A stretch of DNA of 10,675 nucleotides from Gammaproteobacteria bacterium (GTDB lineage Bacteria > Pseudomonadota > Gammaproteobacteria > Pseudomonadales > Halieaceae). The translations under genes were made by a program, and so were the position numbers. Below the pieces are notes generated by a model. That model was not told the origin of the DNA and did no database searches. It worked only from the letters and a program-made list of their open reading frames with translations. Location: the NCBI GenBank assembly GCA_029859085.1, contig JAOUDU010000046.1, positions 1-10,675 of the forward strand. Reading direction: 5' to 3'. Of the stretch, positions 1 to 6,622 are shown piece by piece (the stretch's first letter is position 1; each line of letters opens with the position of its first letter).

Positions 1-828
1 GATATGCCGGCGAAACTCCCCCGGCACCTCCGGGTCGTCCACCCGGGTCTCGCCGCCGGTCAGATCCCCGGCGGTTTTGATCACCGTCTGCAGGCGCTGG
101 TCATTGCGGGGGTGGGTGGCGTACAGCCCGTGATAGCTGCCCACCGGCCTGCCGGTGGCCTTTGCTTTAACCCGCTGGTACTGCTCCTGGTCCTTCAGCA
201 CGCCGATCACTTCCAGCAGCGCGTCCGGGTCATAGCCCGCGTTGTACATGTATTTCGCCCCGAGGCCGTCCGCCTCCAGCTCGTGCTCCCGGCCGTAGCC
301 CCGCACCAGTTCGGTGCCATACATATTGGAGGCGTCTGCGAGTTCGCCGCTGCCGGTAAGGATATAAGCCGTGGTCGCCACCACCTTGTTGGCGACGCTG
401 GCGGTCTTCTGGCGGGCGGCGTGGTTCGCCGTGACGTGGCCGATTTCGTGGGCCATCACCCCCGCCAGCTCCGCCTCGTTGTCCAGGTAGGCCAGCAGGC
501 CCCGGTTGACATAAATGAACCCACCGGGAGTGGCGAAGGCATTGATGTCCGGGCTGTCGATCACGGTGAAGGTAAAGGTATCGTTGGGGGCGTCGCTGGC
601 CCTGACCAGGCGCTGGCCCACGCTATTGATATAGGCCGCCAGCGTCGGGTCGTCGTAATAGGAGCCGTCGGCCTTCAGTTTCTGGTACATCTCGTCGCCG
701 ACCGAGACATCCCGGCCGTTGACGACCACGCTGCCGTTGCCACCGCCGGAGGTGGGTTTGTCGGCGCAACCGCCGGCCAGTGCCAGGGCGGCGAACGCTG
801 CGGCCAGCAGCGCATTGTTCCGGGACAT
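1..828 (-). CDS. M48-family zinc metalloprotease, putative lipoprotein (3' end outside window)
   Basis: This open frame runs from an ATG at 828 to the left window edge without a stop, giving 276 residues of an incomplete protein. The zinc-protease motif HEIGH is at residues 127-131. The third zinc ligand is probably E183 in the following EHELEAD motif (181-187), which matches the ExxAD pattern of peptidase family M48. A conserved THP stretch lies near 238-240. The N-terminus is a hydrophobic leader ending in LAGGC with Cys at 21, so a lipoprotein is likely, although Ala at -3 is not the best lipobox residue. A GGAGAG ribosome-binding site lies six bases before the ATG, and the preceding gene ends 13 bases upstream. 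M48 proteases of this type, such as BepA, act in the periplasm on envelope proteins. Its place at the end of this operon suggests quality control or processing of the other envelope components. The family call is firm; the substrate is unknown. Confidence 0.93.
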   Translation of the reverse strand, partial: MSRNNALLAAAFAALALAGGCADKPTSGGGNGSVVVNGRDVSVGDEMYQKLKADGSYYDDPTLAAYINSVGQRLVRASDAPNDTFTFTVIDSPDINAFATPGGFIYVNRGLLAYLDNEAELAGVMAHEIGHVTANHAARQKTASVANKVVATTAYILTGSGELADASNMYGTELVRGYGREHELEADGLGAKYMYNAGYDPDALLEVIGVLKDQEQYQRVKAKATGRPVGSYHGLYATHPRNDQRLQTVIKTAGDLTGGETRVDDPEVPGEFRRHI

Positions 829-841
829 GCTTTTCTCTCCG

Positions 842-1513
842 CTAGGAGTTGCTGGACAGGAACTGCAGCAACTGGTCGCCGATCCCGTCACAGGCCGTAC
901 CCTGCACCGGGGCGATGATGGGGATGGGTATGACCACCGCCGGCATATAGGACTGGCCGGTAGCGGTCGTGCTGATGCGCCCCACCTCCGCGTGTTCGCT
1001 GAAGTCCCAGATGGTGGCCTCGTAATTGGCATCGCTGCTCCAGGTGCCGAAGCCGAAACAGCCGCCGCCCCCCGGGCCCACCGCACAGGTCATGGAGCCG
1101 GCCGAATCCCCGCGCACGGTCGAGCCGTCCAGCCAGACCATGTACTGGGTATTCATCGCTGCCAGGCGCTTGGCCACCACCGGCTGGTTCTGCATCAGGC
1201 GCTCGAGGTCGGCGATCTGCAGCGGTGCGGTGCGGGGCTCGAACCAGGGATAGAACTCATTGACGAATTCCAGCTCGCCGATCACATGTATGGTCTTGTC
1301 GCCGCTGGCGATGTGGTCGCCCACGCATTCGACGAAATCCGGCTCCGTGTCGTAGTCGCTGGCGTGGCGCCTGCCCAGTATCACCACGGTGGCATTGCCG
1401 ATGCCGTGCTCGGGCTTGTTGAAAACCATCTGGTCCACGGTTGAGGTGACACAGCCCGAAACCAGGCAGGTCACCGCGCCCAGCAGCAGGGCGCGAAGCG
1501 CAGCAGTTATCAT
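842..1513 (-). CDS. Putative outer-membrane lipoprotein of unknown function
   Basis: The protein is 223 residues long from the ATG at 1513. An in-frame ATG at 1555 would add 14 residues, but the 1513 start is preceded by GGGAGG with a seven-base spacer and puts a normal signal peptide at the very N-terminus. The leader ends in the lipobox LVSGC, so Cys21 would be lipidated; the next residue is Val, not Asp, which favours the outer membrane. The start codon overlaps the stop of the upstream lipoprotein gene as ATGA, a sign of translational coupling. The mature part starts with a strand-like VVILGRR segment, has a glycine-rich loop flanked by two cysteines (CAVGPGGGGC), which could form a disulfide, and ends in hydrophobic, proline-rich segments. 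I do not recognise the family. The context makes it a partner of the envelope complex encoded upstream. Confidence 0.85.
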   Translation of the reverse strand: MITAALRALLLGAVTCLVSGCVTSTVDQMVFNKPEHGIGNATVVILGRRHASDYDTEPDFVECVGDHIASGDKTIHVIGELEFVNEFYPWFEPRTAPLQIADLERLMQNQPVVAKRLAAMNTQYMVWLDGSTVRGDSAGSMTCAVGPGGGGCFGFGTWSSDANYEATIWDFSEHAEVGRISTTATGQSYMPAVVIPIPIIAPVQGTACDGIGDQLLQFLSSNS

Positions 1514-2190
1514 AAAGTCGCCTCCCGATTGGTATTGAGCATCTCGTCCAGCCACGCCTGCACTCCCGGCACCCGGGTGAAGTTGCTGGCGAAATTGGCA
1601 CCGGCATCCCGCAATGTCATCACCGCCGCCAGGTTGACCGCGGCCTGGTCGCTCTGCAGGAACGCGGTCGGTGTCTTGCCGTAGGCCGGCATGGTCCAGT
1701 CGGCGATGGGTGTGCCACCGGTGGTCACCAGCTGCAGGTGGTAGCGGATCCAGACTTCATAGACCTTGACGTTGGTCTGGGTCGGCAGCGCGTATTGCAA
1801 TTCCGCCACCTCCGGGATGAACACCGCGTCGACCGAAGGGTTCATCTGGCCGGGGCCGGGCCGCCCGGCCATGGGGACGACCCGGGTAAACATGCCGGCC
1901 AGCAGGGTATTCCACATCTGTACCTGGGCCTGCCCGGTTTTTACCAGCCAGCTGGACTCCGTCCTGCTCTTGGCCTCGTCGAAGAATTCGTGATTGGTGA
2001 ATTCCGGGGAGTACCAAACGCCGATGGTCAGCGGCAGTTTTTCCATGGTCGGCGCGGGAAAGTCACCCTTGACCACCACTTCCGCCGGGCCGCATCCCGC
2101 CAGCAGGGCCAGCAGGAAGCTTCCCGCCAGCCAGAGCAGGCGGCCGAAATCAGGGGCGGATGCCGTTGAGCCCGACAAAAGTGCCTCCAT
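1510..2190 (-). CDS. Putative lipoprotein of unknown function (start probably TTG at 2178)
   Basis: The protein has 226 residues if the ATG at 2190 is used, or 222 from a TTG at 2178. I prefer the TTG: GGAGG (2188-2184) lies five bases before it, whereas the ATG has no site at a normal distance. Either start gives a short polar region, a hydrophobic segment and the lipobox LAGC (Cys33 counted from the ATG), followed by Gly, so an outer-membrane lipoprotein is likely. The mature part looks like a mixed alpha/beta domain, with a strand LPLTIGVWYS, a helix around QVQMWNTLLAGMF, and strands VDAVFIPEV and VYEVWIRYHLQLV. This is loosely reminiscent of small accessory lipoproteins such as LpoB or PelC, but I cannot assign a family. 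The gene overlaps the end of the vWA gene by 29 to 41 bases and shares an ATGA stop/start with the next lipoprotein gene. Confidence 0.85.
   Translation of the reverse strand: MEALLSGSTASAPDFGRLLWLAGSFLLALLAGCGPAEVVVKGDFPAPTMEKLPLTIGVWYSPEFTNHEFFDEAKSRTESSWLVKTGQAQVQMWNTLLAGMFTRVVPMAGRPGPGQMNPSVDAVFIPEVAELQYALPTQTNVKVYEVWIRYHLQLVTTGGTPIADWTMPAYGKTPTAFLQSDQAAVNLAAVMTLRDAGANFASNFTRVPGVQAWLDEMLNTNREATL
1521..1526 (-). promoter_or_regulatory. Ribosome-binding site that decides the ATG start at 1513
   Basis: GGGAGG with a seven-base spacer precedes the ATG at 1513. It places the lipoprotein signal peptide at the true N-terminus and rules against the longer frame from 1555. The ATG overlaps the upstream TGA as ATGA. 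Confidence 0.75.
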
Positions 2191-3157
2191 TGCGATAGGT
2201 CAGCTCCCGCAACAATGCGGCGAAGCGGATGATGTTGGGGTGCTGTTTATTCGGTTCCATGACGAAATATACAGGAAATGCGACCGCATGGATGCGTACC
2301 AGGCGCTCGCCATTTTCGTTGGACTGGTTGAGGCGGTCTACCGTGTCGATCACCCGGCCGATGGAGTCGCCGCTGAAATCGTCCCCGAACACATAGATAC
2401 TGATTTTCTGGCCCGGCTTGTGGAAGGCGCGGATGGCGGCCTCGATCCCCTCCACCGGGCTGGAGTTACTGAACACGGCCCAGTTGCGCAGGTTCTCGAT
2501 GATGACCTTCCTGCGCCCGGGAGTGTCCGGTATCCACTGGCCGCGGTAGCGGCTGAACATATAGGTGCCCATGTCGTTCATCACCTGGATGCCCTTGACC
2601 GTGGGGTAGATACTGAGGGTGGCCTGCAGCTCCTCCAGCATCCGCTCCCAGGCGTAGGAGAACATCGAGCCGGAGGTGTCGATCACGAAGATGATGTACT
2701 CGCTGTCTACCGGGATGCCCCCGATCAGGTTGTTCTGCGACTTGTGCTGGGAGCCCAGCAGGCGCTTCTGTTCCTCCGACAGTTTTTGCCTGGCGATGGC
2801 CAGCTGCTCGCTCACCACGTCGTTGGTATTGGTCTGCACCTGGATACTGTCGTAGCGGGAGCGGGCGCTGGCCAGCTGCCCTCGCAGGATGGCGATGCGC
2901 TCCTGGAATTTCGACAGCTGTTCCTGCTTGGCGTTGAGGTCGCGGTTCAGTACCCGGCTCTCGCCGCGCAGCTCAAACAGCTGTTCCTGCAGCGCGGCGA
3001 TCACACCCTTCAGGTTGGTGGTGGCGGCTTCGATGATCTGTGGCTGGACCGTCTTGGTGATCATCAACAGCAGGATGATCGCGCCGAAACCGCAGCAGAT
3101 CACGTCGAGGAAGGACAGGGAGAATTCCGCCGTTGTCCGTACCTTGCGCCGCGCCAT
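2150..3157 (-). CDS. TolR/MotB-like membrane protein with coiled coil and vWA domain (second paralogue)
   Basis: The protein is 335 residues long. Residues 12-34 form one membrane segment in the pattern LSFLDVICCGFGAIILL. Asp18 sits where TolR, ExbD and MotB carry their proton-relaying aspartate. Residues 45-135 are a heptad-rich coiled coil. A vWA domain follows from about 152 to 330, with MIDAS motif DTSGS at 160-164. The third MIDAS position, usually Thr, appears to be Ser in a NSSP segment (231-234), and an acidic pair is found at 259-260 (FGDDF). There is no OmpA-like or other peptidoglycan-binding domain at the C-terminus. The start ATG overlaps the upstream stop by one base (TGATG), and AAGGA lies nine bases before it. 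It shares its N-terminus and architecture with the adjacent gene, so the two probably pair within one complex beside the ExbB-like channel. The domain call is firm; the role is inferred. Confidence 0.93.
   Translation of the reverse strand: MARRKVRTTAEFSLSFLDVICCGFGAIILLLMITKTVQPQIIEAATTNLKGVIAALQEQLFELRGESRVLNRDLNAKQEQLSKFQERIAILRGQLASARSRYDSIQVQTNTNDVVSEQLAIARQKLSEEQKRLLGSQHKSQNNLIGGIPVDSEYIIFVIDTSGSMFSYAWERMLEELQATLSIYPTVKGIQVMNDMGTYMFSRYRGQWIPDTPGRRKVIIENLRNWAVFSNSSPVEGIEAAIRAFHKPGQKISIYVFGDDFSGDSIGRVIDTVDRLNQSNENGERLVRIHAVAFPVYFVMEPNKQHPNIIRFAALLRELTYRNGGTFVGLNGIRP
2184..2188 (-). promoter_or_regulatory. Ribosome-binding site that favours the TTG start at 2178
   Basis: GGAGG lies five bases before TTG and overlaps the alternative ATG at 2190, which cannot use it. 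This argues that the lipoprotein begins at the TTG, inside the last codons of the vWA gene. Confidence 0.6.
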
Positions 3158-4248
3158 CAGGGCCAGTCCTTTGAGGGAGCCATGAAGGAGCCCCCGCTGA
3201 CCACTGCCAGCTGCCAGAATTCCGAGGCAGCCAGCGGGTCGCCCTCCATGGGCCCGAGGATGATATTCACCGGCACATTGCGCGGCAGCCTGCGCACCGC
3301 CTCACGGTACAGGCGCTGGCGTTCGTCGCCACTGACCTTGTTGCCCCGGGGCGGGCTGGCGCCCTGGGTGGGCAGGCCATCGGTGATCAGGAAGATATTA
3401 TCCGGCACCGGCGACAGTTGCTGCAGGCTGGCGAAGGCGTTTTCCAGGCTGGTGCCGCCGGAGGGTACGATCTTGCGCAACTGCGCCGAGAGCTTTTCCA
3501 GCTGGGGCTGGTCGGCGACATCGAGCCACTTGCCCGCGGTATTTTCCAGCGCCGGCGCCGCCTTGGTATTGAAGGTGATCACCTGGTACTTGCTGCCCGG
3601 TGGCAACTGGGCGGTGAGCCAGTCCACGGTGGACAGGGCCCGGGTCCACTTGTCCGCCTTGCGCTGGGTGGCCGGGTCCATGTTGCGCAGGCGGATGATG
3701 TTGACCAGTTTGTCCGCGAGCATACTCGAGGAAATGTCGAGCAGGATGGCGATGTTGCGCCCCCCGAGGTTGAGGCCGGTCAGGTACTGCCGGTTGCCCT
3801 CGCCGACGAAGGTGCGGGCGCTGTTGCCACTGTCTTTCTCCGCGGACTGGCGCAGCTTTTTCACCTCCTCTTCCAGCGAGCGGATCTCGGCCTTGAGGGA
3901 CTCGATGTCGGTGCGCTCGGTAAAGCCGTCTTTTTTCAGGCCGGCGATCATGGCCTCGTAATTGGCGATATCGTCGGTGATCCGGGTGGCCTGGCCCTGG
4001 GCCTCCACCGTCTGCTCATCGACCTCCGACAGGGTGTTGTGCAGCTTGACCAGGCCCGCCTGGCCGTCCCTGACATCCTCCTCCAGCATGCTGACTTCCG
4101 ACAGCAGGTCGCGGTTGAGGTCCTTGCTCTCGGTCTTGATCGAGTGGTCGATCACCAGGAACACCAGTATCACCGCCCCGAAGCCGCAGGACATGATGTC
4201 CAGGAAGCTGAGGTTGAACGTGGTGAACTCGCGTTTTTTTCTCGCCAT
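3157..4248 (-). CDS. TolR/MotB-like membrane protein with coiled coil and vWA domain (first paralogue)
   Basis: The protein is 363 residues long. A basic start (MARKKREF) leads into a membrane segment at 11-34 with the motif LSFLDIMSCGFGAVIL; Asp17 is the candidate proton-path residue. Residues 40-135 are predicted coiled coil. A linker leads to a vWA domain at about 163-355 with a complete metal-ion site: DISSS at 171-175, Thr266 in SGGTS, and Asp290 in LITDG. vWA domains bind a divalent metal and, through it, an acidic residue of a protein partner. By analogy with TolR and MotB, the vWA part would be periplasmic. The gene follows the actin-like gene by 12 bases with only a weak ribosome-binding site (GAGAG), so coupled translation is possible. 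Compared with its neighbour it keeps the canonical MIDAS Thr, so this paralogue is the better candidate for metal-dependent ligand binding. Confidence 0.94.
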   Translation of the reverse strand: MARKKREFTTFNLSFLDIMSCGFGAVILVFLVIDHSIKTESKDLNRDLLSEVSMLEEDVRDGQAGLVKLHNTLSEVDEQTVEAQGQATRITDDIANYEAMIAGLKKDGFTERTDIESLKAEIRSLEEEVKKLRQSAEKDSGNSARTFVGEGNRQYLTGLNLGGRNIAILLDISSSMLADKLVNIIRLRNMDPATQRKADKWTRALSTVDWLTAQLPPGSKYQVITFNTKAAPALENTAGKWLDVADQPQLEKLSAQLRKIVPSGGTSLENAFASLQQLSPVPDNIFLITDGLPTQGASPPRGNKVSGDERQRLYREAVRRLPRNVPVNIILGPMEGDPLAASEFWQLAVVSGGSFMAPSKDWP

Positions 4249-4260
4249 GGCTCTCGGTCG

Positions 4261-5526
4261 CTAGGACGCGACCTCGATCAGTAACAGGTCCGGGCCGGTG
4301 CCGGCGCGAATGGTATCGCCGCCACCCAGCACCTGGTCGGGCTGGCAGCTGGAACCGTTGACCAACAGCCCCGCGGTGGCGCCCCGCAAGCGCCAGCCCG
4401 CGGCGCTGTGCTCGAGATGCCAGCCCTGGCCGAGAGTGCTGCCGGCCGCCGCCAGCGGCAGGGCGCGGTGACCCTGCAGCAGGTGGGTCGCAGCCGGGCG
4501 GGGCGGGGTTGCCGCGACGGCGGAAACGGTTGCAGCGGGAGCGGCGACCGGCCCGGGCGCCAGCGCGGGCAGGGCGGTGACGAAGCTCAGGGCCCGCTCC
4601 CGCTGCACCAGTTGCTCCAGGTGGTGTTCCAGGGCCGTGCGCACGCAGTCCGCCGCGAGCACCTCGAAGCCGGGCAGCTGCGCCGCCAGCCCCGGCAGCA
4701 GGCCCGCCACCGGGTCGGCGATCACCCGGTCTCCGGGTTGCGCTGCGCCAATGGCCTCCCGCGCGCTGCTGAACAGGCGCTGGCCAGCCGCGAGCAGCTC
4801 GCCGCGGTTGATCCCGGCGCGGTAGCCGCTGACCTCGATATTGGTCTCATTGTCGCGGCCCAGCGCGCGCAGGGCGTCGGGCAGCGCGTCGTACAGCTGT
4901 TGTTCGGTGATCGCCTTGCGGCGCGGGTCGAAACGGGTCTGGCGGATAAATGCGGTCGCTATGATCTCCACCAGTTTCTCCTGCAACTGCAGCAGGCCGG
5001 CGCCGGGCAGTGGCAGGGAGCGCACCAGTTCGACCTTGCCATCGCGCTGGGCCAGTTCACTGATGACCGCCTGGTGCAGCTGGATCTCCAGGTGGAACAG
5101 GCGCCCGGCGGCGCCGTGCAGGCTGCCCAGGGCGACACTGCGATGCACCAGCCCGACCGCGGCGAAGGGGCACTGCTGCACAATGCCCAGCAGCAGCGCC
5201 AGCTGGTCCCGCTGCATGCTGCCGGACACGGCCATCAGCACCTCCGCGGGCTGCCCTCCCTCCCGGTGCAGCTCCTTGAGCTGGGCGTGGACCAGGTCGC
5301 CGGTGTGGCGGGCGGGGCCCAGGGCCGGCTGCAGGGTTTCAGTGCTCAGCTGCCACCAGTAGCGGGTGTTGATATCCCGGGGCTGCAGGCGGGCGGCGGC
5401 CCGGGCGGGGTTGCCGAAGCGGTATTGCTGGTCTACCAGCAGGGCGTAACCGGGGCTCTGCAGGTGGGTGCTGCCGTGCCACAGCTGCAGGTTGCTGTCA
5501 TTGATGTCGAGCAGTGCGATTGCCAT
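4261..5526 (-). CDS. Degenerate actin/Hsp70-like protein with C-terminal FHA-like domain
   Basis: The protein is 421 residues long, without signal peptide or membrane segment, so it is probably cytoplasmic. Residues 1-315 look like an actin/Hsp70-fold domain: an opening ALLDINDSNLQLW hairpin, a FGNPARAAARLQPR segment (38-51), a VLMAVSG strand, and a second LFHLEIQL hairpin near 143-150. The glycine and threonine residues of true Hsp70 phosphate loops are missing, so ATP hydrolysis is doubtful. An Ala/Pro linker (318-346) joins it to an FHA-like domain (347-420) ending in LLVNG ... GGGDTIRAG ... LLLIEV. That domain lacks the Arg and Ser/His residues that read phosphothreonine, so phosphopeptide binding is uncertain. 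The gene starts 13 bases after the ExbB-like gene, with AAGG nine bases before the ATG. A cytoplasmic scaffold or regulator of the channel complex is my inference. The fold calls rest on pattern reading only. Confidence 0.85.
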   Translation of the reverse strand: MAIALLDINDSNLQLWHGSTHLQSPGYALLVDQQYRFGNPARAAARLQPRDINTRYWWQLSTETLQPALGPARHTGDLVHAQLKELHREGGQPAEVLMAVSGSMQRDQLALLLGIVQQCPFAAVGLVHRSVALGSLHGAAGRLFHLEIQLHQAVISELAQRDGKVELVRSLPLPGAGLLQLQEKLVEIIATAFIRQTRFDPRRKAITEQQLYDALPDALRALGRDNETNIEVSGYRAGINRGELLAAGQRLFSSAREAIGAAQPGDRVIADPVAGLLPGLAAQLPGFEVLAADCVRTALEHHLEQLVQRERALSFVTALPALAPGPVAAPAATVSAVAATPPRPAATHLLQGHRALPLAAAGSTLGQGWHLEHSAAGWRLRGATAGLLVNGSSCQPDQVLGGGDTIRAGTGPDLLLIEVAS

Positions 5527-5539
5527 CTGGAGGGGCCTT

Positions 5540-6337
5540 TTAATGGACTACCAGGAAGCGCAGCAGGCGTTTGTCGCAGTAGCGCTGGCAGTCCAGCACC
5601 AGGCGCTCCTGGGTCAGCTGCAGCTGGTGCAGGCAGAACATGAGGACGATGCTCAGCACCAGCGCCACGAAGGTACTGTTGAACGCGACGCCCAGGCTCA
5701 CCGTCACGCCGGATATGTCGCCCTCCACCGCCTTGTACGCCTGCCCGAGCGCGTCGCCGATACCGCGCACGGTGCCGATAAACCCGATAGAGGGGATGGC
5801 CCAGGCGATATAGCGCACCATGGACAGCTCCGAGTCCAGCCGGTCCGACTCGACCTCGCAGCTCTCCTTGATAGTGTCGGATACCGCCTGGATGCTGCAG
5901 GTGGTGGCGAAGCGCTGCAGCGCCGACAGCAGGGTGCGGGGCAGCAGGTAGTCCTGCTCCCGCTCCGGCAGCGCCTCCAGCGAGCGGCTGTACTCCCGGG
6001 CGTCCTCGGGCAACACGCTGGTGCCCTCGGGGATGTCCAGCAGGCGGCGGTCCAGCAACTGCTGCTCGTGCACGCCGCGGCGGGCCTTGTAGAACATGAT
6101 GGCCAGGGCCCAGATCAGCAGGATAAAACAGGATTCCTGCTCGTAGTCCTTGAGGACCACGGCCATGCTGCGTTCCGGCACGTACTCCGTGCCCGCCGCC
6201 TGCAGCGCCGCCTCTTTCTTGATGTGGGCGTCCGCGGCCGGGCGCACCAGCCCCACGTAGATCGTATGCACCACGATGACCGCGATCAGCAGCGCGAACA
6301 GCTGGAAGATGAATTCGGATGACAGCTTTTGCTTCAT
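5540..6337 (-). CDS. MotA/TolQ/ExbB-family proton channel subunit
   Basis: The protein is 265 residues long with four likely membrane segments: about 10-30, 68-84, 172-192 and 210-237. A large loop between the second and third segments (85-170) resembles the cytoplasmic domain of this family. The hallmark motif IPSIGFIGTVRGIGDAL (181-197) includes Thr189, matching the channel-lining Thr of TolQ and ExbB. A second Thr/Ser-containing segment, SLGVAFNSTFVALVLS (214-229), matches the next pore helix. Family members form pentamers around a TolR/ExbD/MotB dimer and turn proton flow into movement. The nearby vWA proteins have TolR-like membrane segments and are the obvious partners. TolQ and ExbB have three membrane helices, so the four seen here are closer to MotA. 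A ribosome-binding site AGGA lies seven bases before the ATG. The family is certain; the driven process is not known. Confidence 0.95.
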   Translation of the reverse strand: MKQKLSSEFIFQLFALLIAVIVVHTIYVGLVRPAADAHIKKEAALQAAGTEYVPERSMAVVLKDYEQESCFILLIWALAIMFYKARRGVHEQQLLDRRLLDIPEGTSVLPEDAREYSRSLEALPEREQDYLLPRTLLSALQRFATTCSIQAVSDTIKESCEVESDRLDSELSMVRYIAWAIPSIGFIGTVRGIGDALGQAYKAVEGDISGVTVSLGVAFNSTFVALVLSIVLMFCLHQLQLTQERLVLDCQRYCDKRLLRFLVVH

Positions 6338-6346
6338 GGTTAGATC

Positions 6347-6619
6347 CTATATGTCTACCGGGAAGGAGACAGGCAGGTCCTCGGAAATTTCTTCCGAGGC
6401 CCGATAGTCCGATGGTGACCTGCCGGCTTTCGCCGGTGTGCCGCTGGCGGTATCACCGCTGGGGGCGCTTTTCCCGGGGGCGGCAGGCGCTTGCCCCTTC
6501 GCGGGCTGCTGGCCGGAGGGTGCAGCCCCGGCCTCATCCGCTGCCGGTTGCGCCAGTGCGACGCCCGCGGCCAGCAACAGGGCCGCCACGGCCGGGGCCA
6601 GGATTCTCGTCCCGATCAT
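6347..6619 (-). CDS. Small secreted Ala/Pro-rich protein of unknown function
   Basis: The protein is 90 residues long. It starts with a classical signal peptide ending near residue 23 (GVALA before QPAADE), so export to the periplasm is likely. Residues 24-67 are low complexity, rich in Ala, Pro, Gly and Ser, and look disordered. The last 23 residues are different: polar and acidic, then a short hydrophobic end (DLPVSFPVDI). Such a tail looks like a peptide that docks on a partner. The gene has a proper ribosome-binding site (GGAG, six bases before the ATG) and sits between the FGE-like gene (3-base gap) and the channel gene (9-base gap), so I accept it as real despite its size. I do not recognise a family. 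A small periplasmic adaptor of the channel or vWA proteins is a guess from position. Confidence 0.75.
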   Translation of the reverse strand: MIGTRILAPAVAALLLAAGVALAQPAADEAGAAPSGQQPAKGQAPAAPGKSAPSGDTASGTPAKAGRSPSDYRASEEISEDLPVSFPVDI

Positions 6620-6622
6620 TTG

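Noticed and set aside
842..1555. The longer start at 1555 for the second lipoprotein.
   Set aside because: The ATG at 1513 has a strong ribosome-binding site, an ATGA overlap with the upstream gene, and puts the signal peptide at the N-terminus.
1994..3961. A 655-codon open frame on the plus strand.
   Set aside because: It lies opposite the two vWA genes, whose minus-strand products have clear membrane, coiled-coil and MIDAS motifs. The plus-strand translation has no recognisable domain and is a shadow of high G+C coding sequence.
2150..6337. A Zorya-type anti-phage defence system.
   Set aside because: Zorya has a MotA-like ZorA with a long tail and a ZorB with a peptidoglycan-binding domain, plus helicase or nuclease effectors. 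Here the partner proteins carry vWA domains and no nuclease or helicase is present in the window.
2150..6337. A standard Tol-Pal, TonB-ExbBD or flagellar MotAB locus.
   Set aside because: No TolA, TonB, TolB, Pal or flagellar gene is visible, and the TolR-like proteins have long coiled coils and vWA domains.
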